Assembly (NCBI GenBank): GCA_030762175.1
Contig: CM060834.1
Coordinates: 70,464,001 to 70,528,000, forward strand
Direction of reading: 5' to 3'
DNA: 64,000 nt
DNA from: Metallyticus violacea
Taxonomy: Eukaryota > Arthropoda > Insecta > Mantodea > Metallyticidae
Shown here piece by piece: positions 11,471 to 22,960 of this stretch (positions within the stretch are counted from its first letter, which is position 1; each line of letters opens with the position of its first letter). Under the pieces are notes generated by a model that saw only the letters and a list, made by a program, of their open reading frames with translations, searched no databases and had not been told where the DNA came from. The position numbers and the translations under genes are program-made.

Positions 11471-13417
11471 TATGCAACACCAGTAGTGAAAAAGAGGAAA
11501 AAATTCACTATGCTTATTAAACCTTTTAACCAAAAAATAATATTTCTAAAACTAGTGGTTATACGCAATAACACTTAAAAGTATTTAGTAAGTGCAAACT
11601 TTCTAAATTATTTTTAAGAATGGAACACTTTTAAACTTTGAGAATAGATTTTTGTAGGTAAAAATAAATTTTAATGTAATACTCGGAGAGCTTTAAATAT
11701 CTGACTTTAGCATTTTTTATAGTTACATGCTCTCAAAACCCGGGGGGGGGGGTAGATACAGCTGGGAAAATTCAAAGTCTCCACTTTAGTGAGCGCCACC
11801 AGCTCTTTGGTAACTTAATGGACCGGATTTATAATTCTCGCACAGAGTAACTTTCTAATTAACTAAATGGACCCACTCTATTTGGAGCATTTTTTTCAGG
11901 AGTGCAGCAAATCGAACCCAGAACTGCAAGATAGCCTAAACCTGTAACGAGAAAGCATTATAAAATTGAAAAAAAAAACTAATGCGAAATCTACATATAA
12001 AGTAGATCAATAAGAAATGTACGAATACCTGAACACGTACTTAAAAATTGTGTTCGATCTAAAAATTCTTCAGATAAGAACCCTCACATTTTTGGCCACG
12101 ATAAAAATCATTCATTGCAGGAAGGTGCTTTTGTTGTTTTATAGTTTCGAACTTCTAATTAATACACACAATAACAGACTATTTATAATTTATTGTAATA
12201 AAATATCAGCGTAACAAATATTATTTCACACATGAGAGCATGTATTTTGATTATACTCATTTTATAATAGTACATATGTAGCATTTAAAAATGTTAGTCG
12301 TTTTACTTTCTCGAAGGTTTTTTTATGGAAGCTATATCCCGTTATATTTGTGCGGTAACATACCAGAATGTACTCACAGAAACACAGTTGTCAAAACTTT
12401 GTTAGAAGACAAGAAATGGACTAAGTATTGCAAACAAGATTAAAATCCAGCAGTTACTCACATTGAGGGAAGTAATAATGTTGAGTCATAACGCTACAGT
12501 TGGCAGTTAAGTTAAGAGTTCCTTAGCAGAGTTTAACGACATTACATTTGCCCAAATTGCATAATGGAGCAACAAAGAAGAAAGTCGAAAGTGTAAAACC
12601 AACCTCGTCACAATGTTCCCGGAGAATTAAATCTAATTCTGGAAGGGGAAAGTTGTTAGTAATTCTGTTAGCAGAGTACCCAACAATGCAGCTAAATATG
12701 CGAGTGTAAGGTGTTAGACTTGGGTAAGGTAATGTTACCAACTAGGACAGCATTTCCGCGTTAGTTGTTTTGGGCGGTGTTATTTCAGTCTCAACATACC
12801 GCCCCTACGTCGATCGTTCTGTAATTAACAAATCCCTGTTAAGCCGCACCTGGCCAAACCAATCCATGATCACGTGGTATTCTGGTTTAGCTGCAGGACT
12901 ATCACACGGCTCCCCTCTTAGATTCTATAACTGGCAAATTATTTTTAGGTTTTAGGGATAACAACATGACAATTTACAAGCTTATGAAATGTTTTCCGAA
13001 CGTATATTTTATGTCTAGGTCTATAATGCTAATAAAGTCTAAAGTTTCAGCGAGAGAAGAGACCTCTCTAATTTTTTTCGGAAAAGAATTACAGGGTAGG
13101 GGAAAATATATGGTGGTGATATTTTTAATGTTATAAAATTCTATATACATATTACATATATATTTTATGCATGGGTCGTAGACCGTACACGTTTAAGTAT
13201 GATGCGCAATTAGAAAGAGGAACAAATAATGTGAATAAAACACTATTAATAACAAGGATTCTTTGTCCGTGCGTAAGCATCGGTGTTATACATAATATAA
13301 AATAAACTATTCAAATTAAACGTTTGTTATTCTGCTATGATGTTGACTTTTTCTACTTATTAAGCGTTGAAGGAACACAAACGTTAGTCTCTGTGAAACA
13401 CACGATTTCTTAGGTTT
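11471..13417. other. AT-rich DNA; G-run and weak tRNA-like relic
   Basis: A G-run lies at about 11741-11751. On the minus strand near 11905-11945, GTTCTGGGTTCGATTTGC resembles a B box, possibly a SINE fragment. Frames at 12523-12741 and 12770-12955 show no recognisable domain. Confidence 0.45.
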
Positions 13418-13700
13418 AGGTTTATTTTATTTAAAGACTTCTTTATCATCTTTAATCATCACGCTCATTAGAGCGTGAAACGGACGAAAAATTTTGCTGA
13501 AAGATCTCCTCTGCTGGAGTTTTTTTTTTTTTTTTTTTTTAATTTGTCTAAATCTACATGGCCAACGGCTTTACTTCCCTTCCGAAAGAAGCCATACTTA
13601 GGATTTTTACACACGTAAAAATCCTTTGACTATGGCCGGGTTTGAACCTGTACCTTTGGGTATACGAGGCAAATATGGCTATCACAAGACCATCAGAGCT
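13418..13700 (-). repeat. SINE family A copy 3
   Basis: Minus-strand copy sharing the 3' block (CCGTTTCACGCTC), the GGAAGGGAAGTAAAGCCGTTGG block, GTAAAAATCC and the head with CAGGTTCAAACCCGGCC (B box). A T-run of about 24 bases at 13520-13543 interrupts the body. It is more diverged than copy 2. Confidence 0.8.
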
Positions 13701-15419
13701 GTGGAAATTTATTGTTACACTTGTCCTAAACAAAATCTTTTTTTTTTAAAGCTTAATTGAGGATTCCCGACCAATTTAGCGTTTCTAAGCCTCTTTTTCT
13801 CGCGCGTAGATTTTTTACACAAGTTAGCCAGATGATAACAGAAAACTAACAGGTATAATTTGTAATTGCTCGCGGATAAGCAAACTATGGAAATATATGT
13901 TGGCATTAGGATGTAAGAAAATAAAATAAAATTACCAGACATTGTTTAATGATATAAAATTAATGAGCTTGTCGTTTTCAAAATTATAAAAATTGTTTTG
14001 GTTCTATTCGGCTATCTATATTTTTTAATTTTTATATATTGTGTAGTTGTCTATTTTATTTATACGAATAAATATGACAGTTCTTAAAAAAAGAAAAGTT
14101 TTCAATTGCCTTTTGGCTAGTAAATAATTTTGCAGGCAACGTTCTAAAGCAAAGGACTCCTATACTCTATAGCTTTGTATTCACTGTCCAATGGATTTTT
14201 GTTCGATCAGGAACGCGATGTACTCCTCTTTTTTATCTGTCTACGGCACCAGGAGCACTTCAGCTAAGAGGTCCGCGTGAAGATGTTTCGATCCGGTTGC
14301 CCTGCTTCCTATTTGTTTCCTTGTTCTTACTTCCAAGGAGCAAAAGTTGAAGAACAAAAGAAAAAAGATAAAGAGAAAAAAGAATAGTGATCAACTTCGC
14401 GAAACATTTACGGGAAGTTTTATTGTAGTGTATTGGCATTGCTTTTTAGTTGTGTGGACAACACTACTGAGAGCACTATTTGGCAAAGTTTTGAGAGTTG
14501 GTTTATTGTTATAGTACAGTCATGGATGCATTGCCAAGTCAAGTATGTTGTCAGCGGTTTAGCTGTAATTCCAGTTCCGCTACTTAAATTATTCAGCACA
14601 TGTGTGACAGGCATTATTCCATTTACTTTGTTTACTACAGTGATGTGCAATGTTCCTTATGGCAGAGGCCACTCGCGGCAGCATAAATCCGAGGTAAACA
14701 ATTTTATTACCGCTATTGCTACTGGTGAATATACAAAGCAAGTTTCTGGAATCTTAATAGAATTAACATTCATACTTGCGTAGCTAAACATACATGGGGG
14801 AGACAGAGAGTAACGCACCTATTTAAATAATAATTAAAAATAATTTCTCCTGATTTTCATTATAAATTTATCTATTTGGTTAAATTTTGAAATCTGCAGG
14901 AAGAAGTCTGGTCACCACAGGTGTACTTCCTCGTTTTGAAATCACAGTTTGCCTCAAATTAAAATTAATACCATGCGTATACTAACTAGCTCTACAACAG
15001 AGCAGAACGCGGGAACTCGAGAAGTTACTGTTAGGAGCTGGAGAGATGGCTAATCAGAGGAATGTCCTGATAACGCAATATGTCAAAGGAATGCATTGTT
15101 CACGTAAACAGAACCTGTGCTTGTGCTATGATGCGTTTAGAAAACATTCACCACTTGCATGCGGAAGTTAATAGGCTCAACATTTCCTAACTCAATACAG
15201 AATTAATAAAATGTAATTTAATAAATTCATATACTTCATTGCAGGTCACTAAATATCATAAACTTGTTACTTTATATTAATTTTTTACATTATATTAATT
15301 TTTCTGCTTATTAATGCGTATCATTAATAGAGATTTAATTTTAGCTACAGCGGAATGAAATGTACAAATTTTGTGTTGTGCTTAATATCGCAGACGGTGT
15401 ATTTACAAATATCACAAAG
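13701..15419. other. AT-rich DNA with unassigned frames on both strands at 14.4-14.8 kb
   Basis: At 14433-14783 (+) a 116-codon frame is open and hydrophobic in its middle, and at 14420-14650 (-) the overlapping frame is also open. Neither shows a motif I recognise, so I do not call a gene. The remainder holds no recognisable feature. Confidence 0.4.
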
Positions 15420-15608
15420 GGAAGTTGCGCTCTTCCCCAATATATAACAGAAGTCGGCGCCTATGTTCAGGAATGAATGAAGAAAGAGCCATAAGTGTAT
15501 TTTTCAGCAACATTTGTATATTAATTTCTCCACTAACATTTTTTTCTCTCTTAGCAAAATTTTTACTTTCGACCACGCAAGCTCAATGGGGTTCAGTTCA
15601 CATTTGTA

Positions 15609-16874
15609 CGAGGGTAGGTTCATAAGTTTCCGGCCTCTCTGATAACGATTATCACCTTCATAAAATCCTCATCTGTCATAGCTTATCTGTTTAGTAAATA
15701 ATTGCAGCTGTAACTTCCTCTCCGCTATGTTCAGTTCAGACGTAGTTGCATAAAGAAGGCTATGTGTAGAAGATTGTGACATTTTCAAATTGAGTATCGA
15801 GCTGTTATTAAGTTCTTCCACATAAAATTAAGCAGCGATTGGATGGTGTATATGGGGGAGCATCCTTATATTCACCGTGAAAGAACGGGCCAAACTTTTT
15901 CGAAGAATCGAGAAAGTATTGAAGACGAAGAGCGTGCAGATCGGTCGTTGGAGGTGCTCATTCCTGAAAACATCGCTCTTGTGGAAGGAGAAATTATGGA
16001 AGACCGGCGGTACAAAGTTACAGAAATAGCAGCAAGGTTGGGTCTTTCTAAAACAACAGCCCTTCGAATTATTCGTGAACATTTAAACATGATTAAGGTT
16101 AGTGAAAGATGGGGGCCTAGACTTCTTTCCTCAGTCCAAAAGCAGCAACGAATCATCTGTAGTTCATGCATTTTTGGAGCTCTGCCGTGGCAACGAGAGA
16201 GAAGTTCTGCAAACCATTGTTACAGGAGCTGAAACTATGGTCCTCTACCATGATTCCTTGTCCAAAAGAGAATGGATGGATTGGCGTAAACCTGGCGAAG
16301 CACCGCCTCTAAAGGCCAAGGCCACTCAGTCAACCAAGAAGTACATGGCCACAATCTTTTGAGGCTGAGAAGAAATACTCTTCATTGACTTCAAGGAGAG
16401 GAACACCACAGTAAACGGGGAGTACTATGCTGACTTACTGCACAAACTACGCGCTTCCATCAAAGAGAAAAGACGAGGAAATCTGAGTGGTGATGTGCAC
16501 CTTCTTCACGACAACGCACCTGTGCACACAGCTCTTGTTGCAAAGGAAGCTGTGAAGAAATGTGGTCTCAAGGAGATCGATCATCCACTCTACAGTCCAG
16601 ATCTATCTCCCAGAGACTATTTCCTCTTCTCAGAATTCAAGAAGGATCTTCGAGGAAGGAAATTTAAGTGTGACGAAGAAGTGATGAATGCTGTTTATGC
16701 CCATTTTACACACAAGATTTCTGACTATGTGCGGGGAGGGGTTTAAATTGTTAATTCAAAAATGTGAGAAGTGTATTACAATAAAGGGTAAATATATTGA
16801 AAAGTGAAATTTAGTTTTTGTCTTTATCATATCTAGAAAATGGTTAGGCCGGAAACTTATGGACCTACCCTCGT
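15609..16874 (+). mobile_element. Mariner-1, nearly full-length 1266-bp element
   Basis: Terminal inverted repeats of 27 bp, CGAGGGTAGGTTCATAAGTT (first 20 bases, from 15609), and its complement ending at 16874, differ at one position. The element is flanked by TA at 15607-15608 and 16875-16876, the target duplication expected for mariner. Size, TIR length and D34D transposase are all typical of the mariner family. It sits inside the oppositely oriented DDE gene of 15420-17340, so it is the younger insertion. Confidence 0.95.
15779..16746 (+). pseudogene. Mariner-1 transposase (D,D34D), inactivated
   Basis: The N-terminal frame (about 15779-16165) shows QIEYRAVIKFF, then SIEDEERADRS, then the helix-turn-helix YKVTEIAARLGLSKTTALRI. 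A frameshift near 16150-16165 moves to another frame with IVTGAETMVLYHD, where the family has TGDE, so the first catalytic Asp is Ala. WRKPGEAPP follows, then an in-frame TGA at 16360-16362 replacing a Trp codon. The frame then reads EILFIDFKERNTTVNGEYYADL, and HDNAPVHTA, with the second Asp. Exactly 34 residues later comes the third Asp in YSPDLSPRDYFLF. The C-terminus is truncated by a stop at 16744-16746. No start Met is evident in frame upstream. Catalytically dead as read. Confidence 0.9.
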
Positions 16875-17340
16875 ATGTGGGCAAACTTAATGCCTCGTGG
16901 TCATGTAATTTTAATATTTTGTCAATGCGGAACACTTTTTCTTGCCATTTATGGACCTATGTCAACATGTAGGATTTAGATTTCTCATGTCTCTTGACGA
17001 ATGTGGAATGCTATTTTGCAGCTATAATTTTACCTCTTTTAAACCTTATTTCGAAAAGGATTTGTTTTCCTGAATATTGCGGAGCATTATTCATAACCAC
17101 AACGCTCTTCCCTGGGAGGTTAGGAAGAAGCTGAATGTCAATCCAAAGTTCAAAGTTTCTGAAATTCATCTTGACCATGATATTCTCCCGAGCTTTAGCC
17201 TGCTTGAAAAATTAATAATGAATTATTTACAAACACTATTTTGGATTCTGCATGGACAGAATCAGACGGTTACCGAAATTCGGCTTAATCGATACGTCTG
17301 TGGACTTTCATTTTGCCAGCATTTCCTAATTTGTTAAATT

Positions 17341-18121
17341 ATTGTCCACCTAAATCTCATTAATATATATAAATAAAAAATAAAGTAAAATAACAGTATG
17401 AACAATGCAACTATAATAACAATAGCTAAGAAGCAGAAAAAGAATAAATCACATATAAACACAGATTATTTCTCGCTATATTTCGAACTTATGGAGTTTT
17501 TCAAGGCAGGAAGACAAGTGAAACAATGAACTCTTGGAACAATGTAGCTACAATAACAAAAAGTACAGAAAATAAATATATTATATACAATAGAACGATT
17601 CTGTTACATAAAGCGGCGTATTCTTTTCATATACAGCGCCAATACATTTATGCTTGGCTTTTCCATGAACATTTTTCTTTCATTTACGCGTTTTTTTCTA
17701 TTTGTAGTTCATTTCTTTAAGAACTAATCTCAGAGCGTGAAACCTTGAGGAAATGCAATTATTTCTTTTTCGAATATCATATAAAAATGTTGGACATGTA
17801 GGAACTTCATTTAAACAACGTTTGTCTATGCAGCAGCGCATCCCATTCTTGCCAAAAACAACCGAATTCACCTTTGTACGCTCCGGTCTATTTCCTGGAG
17901 TAAACAGAGAAGACTCGCCTGCTTTAACCCTTCTCTTCTTACTATGGTACCTGTTCTTCTTGGAACACCGGTAAACAAGTAACTTTGATTGTTATTAAAT
18001 TTTATTGTCTCGACTCATCACACGTAGCTATTAATATTCTCATATCCTGGAGCATTGCTATGTATAATTTTCCCTTTCTTTCGTTGTTGTGGTACAACCA
18101 TTATTTGTATGTATATATAAA
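17341..18121. other. AT-rich DNA, no recognisable gene
   Basis: Short frames at 17526-17720 and 17753-17974 carry no domain I recognise. No repeat shared with other regions was noticed. Confidence 0.5.
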
Positions 18122-18430
18122 TAGTGACCACCTCCTTGGTCTAGGGGTTAGCGTTGCTGACTGCTGGCCGGAAGGCCCGGATTCGATTCCATGTACCTGC
18201 TTAGGAATTTTTCTAAGTTAGGAAGGTCTGGAACGGAGTCCACCCACCCTCGTGAGGACAATTGGGGAGCTGAATGATGGAGAGATGGCGATCTTCGATC
18301 TAGTACGCCGCGATATAGTGGTGTGCTATCACATACCCCCTGCAATACTGCACTCTACCAATGATATCACGTGATGGAGGTAGAAGGCGCAGCGGTCGTC
18401 GCGGTAAGCCGAAGACCCCCATGGGGCTAT
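18122..18430 (+). repeat. SINE family C copy 1 (tRNA-derived)
   Basis: The head contains TTGGTCTAGGGGTTAGCGTT (A box) and CCCGGATTCGATTCC (B box). The body has GGAAGGTCTGGAACGGAGTCC, CCCTCGTGAGGACAATTGGGG, GAATGATGGAGAGATGGCGA and ATCACGTGATGGAGGTAGAA. The 3' end has GTAAGCCGAAGACCCCCATGG. The same blocks occur in inverse orientation at 56229-56560. Confidence 0.88.
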
Positions 18431-18984
18431 GGAAAATCAGACTTGAAGAAGAAATTGTATAAATATTAGGCAATATATATGTAACACTGTACACTAACAC
18501 TTAACTAAAAGATACTTTAAAACGTCCAATTGTTCACTATTAATATTCTGCTTTTTTTTAACACAATGAAAACGGAGTACCGTAAGTATTTGAATAGATG
18601 ATACATATGCAGTGCGTAATGTTTTACTTGGCACATAAAGCCTTCCTCTCCCCTCTTAACGTCGCTAGACAACTCTCAAGCTCTCAACAGTGAGTTGGCA
18701 TCGGCCAGATATGGTAAGCATGTATGCCAATGATCTTGGCCTTGTAGTGCTGCAACGTTCAAATGAAATGCTGCACAACAAATCGGCTACTGCAAGTTGG
18801 TTTGCACACTCGTTACTTGCAACTACTCTACCCCGTTTTTCAATTTTAATTTGCTTTACCAATAATCGCAAAAAGTGTAAGTTTGGCATAGAGCTAATTT
18901 TCTTCATTTCAGTTAACAGAAATCTAATTAAAGCAACTACTTCATAAATTTATACGAAATATAACTAACTTGGCATTCAGCAAG
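18431..18984. other. Unannotated stretch
   Basis: Overlapping open frames on both strands at about 18665-18947 show no motif that I recognise. Otherwise AT-rich. Confidence 0.5.
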
Positions 18985-19258
18985 TTTTTTTTGAATGGTG
19001 TTTATCGCCCGTTTTCACTACTGAGGCACCACAGGCGGTGGACACTGGTGATACATGAGATGAAATGATAAATTGGGAAAGGATATTTTTTATGGAAGGA
19101 AGCGTTCCACGCCTAAGTTTAGGATACCTCCCCGGCATTTGCCAGATGAGGACTGAGGAAAACCTGGAAAAAAACCTAGTCAGGGAGAACGTCTCAGGCG
19201 GTATTCGAACCCCAGACCTCCCGCACACGAGTCCGCGCCTTAACAACCCGTGGCGGTC
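18985..19258 (-). repeat. SINE family D copy 2
   Basis: On the minus strand the head reads GCCACGGGTTGTTAAGGCGC, then GGGGTTCGAATACC (B box). The body has CTGACTAGGTTTTTTTCCAGG, CTCAGTCCTCATCTGGCAAA, TGCCGGGGAGGTATCCTAAA and GGCGTGGAACGCTTCCTTCC. The 3' end includes CCGCCTGTGGTGCCTCAGTA and AACGGGCGATAAACACCATT. The block order matches copies at 48962-49285 and 53468-53730. Confidence 0.87.
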
Positions 19259-19502
19259 ATTTGACTACTAACTAAACGACTGATTATTGCTTGCTGGGGA
19301 GTGCAGGAAAACGTCGTTTCTTCAAATGTAATGTTATTTGTTAGTGCTTCCAATCTCTCCACATTTAATATGTGTGGCTGTTTTGCTATTAATGTACTGT
19401 TTCACTATACTTATTACCAAATAGCATTTAAAATATTTTATTGGGCTGTATAATGCAATAACAATCTGTCTATATGAAACTCGGGAAAAGCTTTACTGGA
19501 AA

Positions 19503-19560
19503 CACTGATGGGACGCTGATGACCTGAGATGTTAAAGAGCATTCGTAAATAAACCAAATG
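19503..19560 (+). repeat. SINE family A, isolated 3' end
   Basis: GGGACGCTGATGACCTGAGA, then TGTTAAAGAGCATTCGTAAA and TAAACC, equals the 3' terminal block of family A with no upstream SINE body. This is a 3' fragment, the typical result of truncated reverse transcription. Confidence 0.75.
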
Positions 19561-20019
19561 AATAAATTATCTCTCACGAACAAAAATTCATGTTTAGAGC
19601 GAGCTGGTGTTCAACGGTTCATCCTAAGAAAAACAATATTTCCCGCCTCCTAGATTGTTTTTTCCCCTTAATATGTCTTCATACCTGGATAAAGAAAAGG
19701 CAAAGGCAAATTTTAGCAAACGTAAGAAATATGTAACATTGATCTGGCGCTTAAAAAAAGTTCGATCTCTCAAATAAGGAATAAAGAAAGCAAATGGGTC
19801 GTAAATTCCCAGAGATAATTCTATTCTGAAGACTTTTGCATTATAATCCCAAGCGATAGACTGTGTGTGGTGCGTGTGTGTTTTTTTTTTTTTCATATCT
19901 TCTTTATTTACTGCATGCTCCATTACTATAATCATTAGTAATACTACATGCATTGCTATCATTTCATTGTTACATGATATGTTAATACTATTTTTGAACA
20001 CTGTTTCATTCTTATTCTA
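19561..20019. other. Spacer before R1 LINE 3' end; T-run
   Basis: A GTGTGTG plus T-run simple sequence lies at about 19863-19893. No gene recognised. Confidence 0.5.
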
Positions 20020-20109
20020 ACCTAATCATATTTGAAGATTGCCTAACTTGGTTATATTTGAATGCTTTTACATTATCATTCTCAGTCACCAAGTTTCCTA
20101 TCCTATTAA

Positions 20110-21657
20110 TCAATTTGTGTTAATTTGAAAACTGTCACAATTTATACTGTTTACAAAAGTTTTAAACTGTTTATTATATTTTAGAACAAGTTCACTATTG
20201 TCTATTGGCCATCTCCTAGTTACTTTTGCTACATCTTTCCGAAATATTTCTCGCCCTTTCTTCAAAATTTTGCAATCCCACAAAATGTGTTCCACCGTTT
20301 GAATACCCTCCTGACATACACATGATGCGTTCTCTGCTATTTTGAAGCGATGAAAATAGGCTCCAAATTTCCCGTGTCCTGAGAAGATCGCTATAAGATT
20401 GGGGTTTAGAAGGATGTGGTTTTTAGCCTTTTAGCTATAGTTGGAAAATAGGATTTTGTAATCGCTCCGTTCGTTGTCATTTGCCACTCTGTTTCCCATA
20501 GTTGCTGACTTTCTTCTCTTAATTCATTCCTCACTTCACATTTTGGGATGAGTTGATAATCCACTGGCAGGTCCTTGCTTTTCGCTGCTTCTTTAGCGAG
20601 TCGGTCTGCTATTTCATTTCCTTCATTGCCGATGTGTGCTTTAACCCAAGTAAAATGTATTTCCCAGTGTTCTTATTGGAGTGATTTTAACTTCTTCCTT
20701 ATTCTTTCACAGAGGTTACCATATTTTCTGTGGTTGTTAAATCTAATGTAATTCGATTATCCGTGTGGATTGCTGCTGTTCGTTTGTTGAAGGTTGCGTT
20801 GTCTATATTTTCCAACTGTTCCAGGGCTCTCAAAATGGCGAACTGCTCGGCTTGATTATTTGAGCATTTTTGGTGCAGCTTATACCGTAGTTGATGAACT
20901 GGTATATTATTAATATACAATATTATTCCTGCCCCCACACCTGCCTCGCTTTTGCTGCCATCAGTGTATATCTTCAGTGTATACTCTTTGTCATTTTGTT
21001 TCTCCACTATTTTAGGTATATCAGCAGGGTGAGGCCATTCCCTATACGGTGTTTCACTGTCTACCGCTTGTCCTCCATTTATGATTGGTCTTTTCTCGAT
21101 TCCTCTTGTGAAGTTGTATAATTTGGCGATTTCTTTGAGTGCTATCGTTACTGGAATTATACCTGTAATAATACAGAGAGCTTCGTTTGATGTTGTCCTA
21201 AACGCCTTGGCAATTTTGATGTTTATAATTCTTTGTACTCTTCTCAGTTTTCTTGCATGGTAAGTCCGCTGTACAGCGTCTATCCAGACAGGTGCCCCGT
21301 AAGAAAGAAGGGGCAGAATAGCTCCATTGTATATTATTCTCAGCACATCAAATCGTAGCCCCCATTTTATTTTGGCAGTTCTGGATAGAGAGTGTACGAG
21401 TTTGGTACATTTCTCGGTTACATAGTCTATGTGTTGATTAAATTTCAGCCTATTGTCAAAAATCACTCCGAGGTATTTTATAGTTTTAATTTGTACTACT
21501 TTGCTGTTATTTAGGTAAATGTTTCACTGTTGGCTTGTGCTGGATTTCCTCCTTGATATGTATATAACCCGCGATTTTTGTTCATTGAATATTATTTTGT
21601 TGTTTGTAGCCCATTTTGAGATCTTTAACATTTCTATATTGGCGTAGTTTTCAATTT
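20110..21657 (-). pseudogene. R1 LINE ORF2, C-terminal half: RT thumb, RNase H and CCHC motif
   Basis: After the LTR junction the frame resumes with IENYANIEMLKISKW, then VIYISRRKSS, a stop near 21525, and IKTIKYLGVIFDNRLKFN. The long frame 21466-20699 includes YGAPVWIDAVQ (RT thumb region) and the RNase H start YTLKIYTDGSKSEAGVGAGI. A frameshift near 20705 and a stop near 20675 follow. RNase H then ends with FTWVKAHIGNEGNEIADRLA. The C-terminus has CVCQEGIQTVEHILWDC, the Cys/His motif of R1-type elements. The protein would bind template RNA, copy it at a nicked target and degrade the RNA strand. This copy cannot encode it in one frame. Confidence 0.9.
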
Positions 21658-22960
21658 TGGAACGGTATTATTGGGGGTTCCACAGTTGTTCGTTTTTTTG
21701 CGGTAGGTTACTATAGTTGTTCCAATGTAGGGGGATTGATGGGTTCTCAGGGTAAATTTGGACTGTTTTTAACGACTTGAAAGTCGTTAGGGGGGTAAGG
21801 AGATTGTTCACTGTATTAATAAGTCCGGCACTGTTTGAACATTTGATTTATTTAACAATTTGGCAGGTTACTTCCTGACGGCTCGTAGCTGACCTCACTA
21901 CTCACTTAGACTGATTTTAGAAAATGATTTACACTGCCCTCAACTGAACTTTAGAAATGATCTAGACTGATTACTTTGGGATGACTCAGACTACCTGATT
22001 CCGTATATTTCTTTCGCGTCTCTCGTATGATGTCCCTGTTTCTCTTGAATGTCTGAATCTCAATCTGCGAACGTCTGAATGTGCGAGAGAATGTGAATGT
22101 CTGAATGTGTGAGAGACTGTATGTAAATTTGTGAATGTCTGACTTCTGCGAGTGTCCCTCTGACTCCTGTAATCCAGTTTTTCTACCACATCGCCACGCC
22201 TCTCGCCAAATCAAATTCCCTCATAAATTATCCTATTTCCGTGTTATATGTTCATCATTGGCTATCTTAAAAATATTTATTTGTAACTAAGTTCTCCTTA
22301 TTGGTTGACTTTTATCCGATGCCCATTGGTTAGAATTATTCTTTCCCCCTTGATTCACAATATCTTTCCATGATCCTGGATTTTCTAAGAACAACCTGTC
22401 ATAAATTTCGGCCCTTTCCTTACATTCTGATTTCTATTGATAATCTTTTGCCTTCCTTAGTTTGTAGATTTCCAAATGTTCTTGGAGATAACGCACGTGT
22501 CGATGGGCTGTTTTCGGCTTTCCTGTAATAAAGCATTTTCGTTTCCGTTCTGACATTTTCATTTTCTCTTAAATTATTGCTACGTCTGACTTTGTTAAAT
22601 ACTGTCCCGTTACGGCCACATGTTTCTCTTATTGTGAACTCCTAAGTATTCCTTGGGCAGAAGGTTCGTGACCTAACAAAAGATAGTTTACCCTTTTCTT
22701 CATCCTTGTCTAAGGAGGGGTCAGTGGACGAGTCGTCAGGTATACATCTGTCTCTTTCTAACATCTTAACTACAAACTGCATACAAAACCCTTTTGTAAG
22801 TTACTACTTACAAATTATTTCAATTTCTGTTATACCTATCTCTAAAATGTTTCCTTATACATATATTACAATTACCCTTATCCAATCTCATGCCTTTATA
22901 AATATAACTCTGTAGCCTTTAGTTATTAAATTAATAAAGGCAGCCTTATTTCCTGCTTGA
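21658..22960 (+). mobile_element. Solo-LTR-like element, copy 1 (LTR-1), 1303 bp
   Basis: It begins TGGAACGGTATTATTGGGGG at 21658, ends CCTGCTTGA at 22960, and is flanked by ATTT on both sides (21654-21657 and 22961-22964). Copy 2 at 33590-34836 is a second insertion of the same sequence in opposite orientation and ends TGG...TTCA, so TG...CA termini and a 4-bp duplication fit a solo LTR of a Gypsy-like retrotransposon; the final C is G in this copy. Internally it has CTGA-rich tracts (about 21900-22150), two ATTGGTT-type motifs (about 22300-22335) and AATAAA near the 3' end (about 22933). No coding or internal domain is present. It interrupts the R1 LINE in the RT gene. Confidence 0.85.

Larger units (their letters stand above)
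15420..17340 (-). pseudogene. DDE (IS630/Tc1-type, DDE_3-like) transposase gene, split by mariner-1
   Basis: Read on the minus strand from about 17340, broken frames give KARENIMVKMNF, then LWIDIQLLPNLPGKSVVVMNNAPQ in order, matching the 'LLPNLP.nsviVMDNApyhs' block that carries the second catalytic Asp; here that residue is Asn. Further along come KWQEKVFRIDKIL and ALSLPTY, ending at 16877 exactly where mariner-1 begins. Beyond the mariner's other end the same gene resumes with CELNPIELAWSKVK, the block with the catalytic Glu, followed by a C-terminal tail rich in Arg and Leu. The two halves are collinear across the insertion. Several stops and shifts show it was already decaying or has decayed since. 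The N-terminal DNA-binding part is not recognisable. Terminal repeats of this host element were not identified. Confidence 0.75.

Noticed and set aside
14420..14783. Overlapping open frames on both strands (116 and 76 codons)
   Set aside because: No recognised domain, no splice-site support and no cross-repeat, so neither is called a gene.
18665..18947. Open frames on both strands, 80-85 codons
   Set aside because: No motif, and AT-rich DNA of this size gives such frames by chance.
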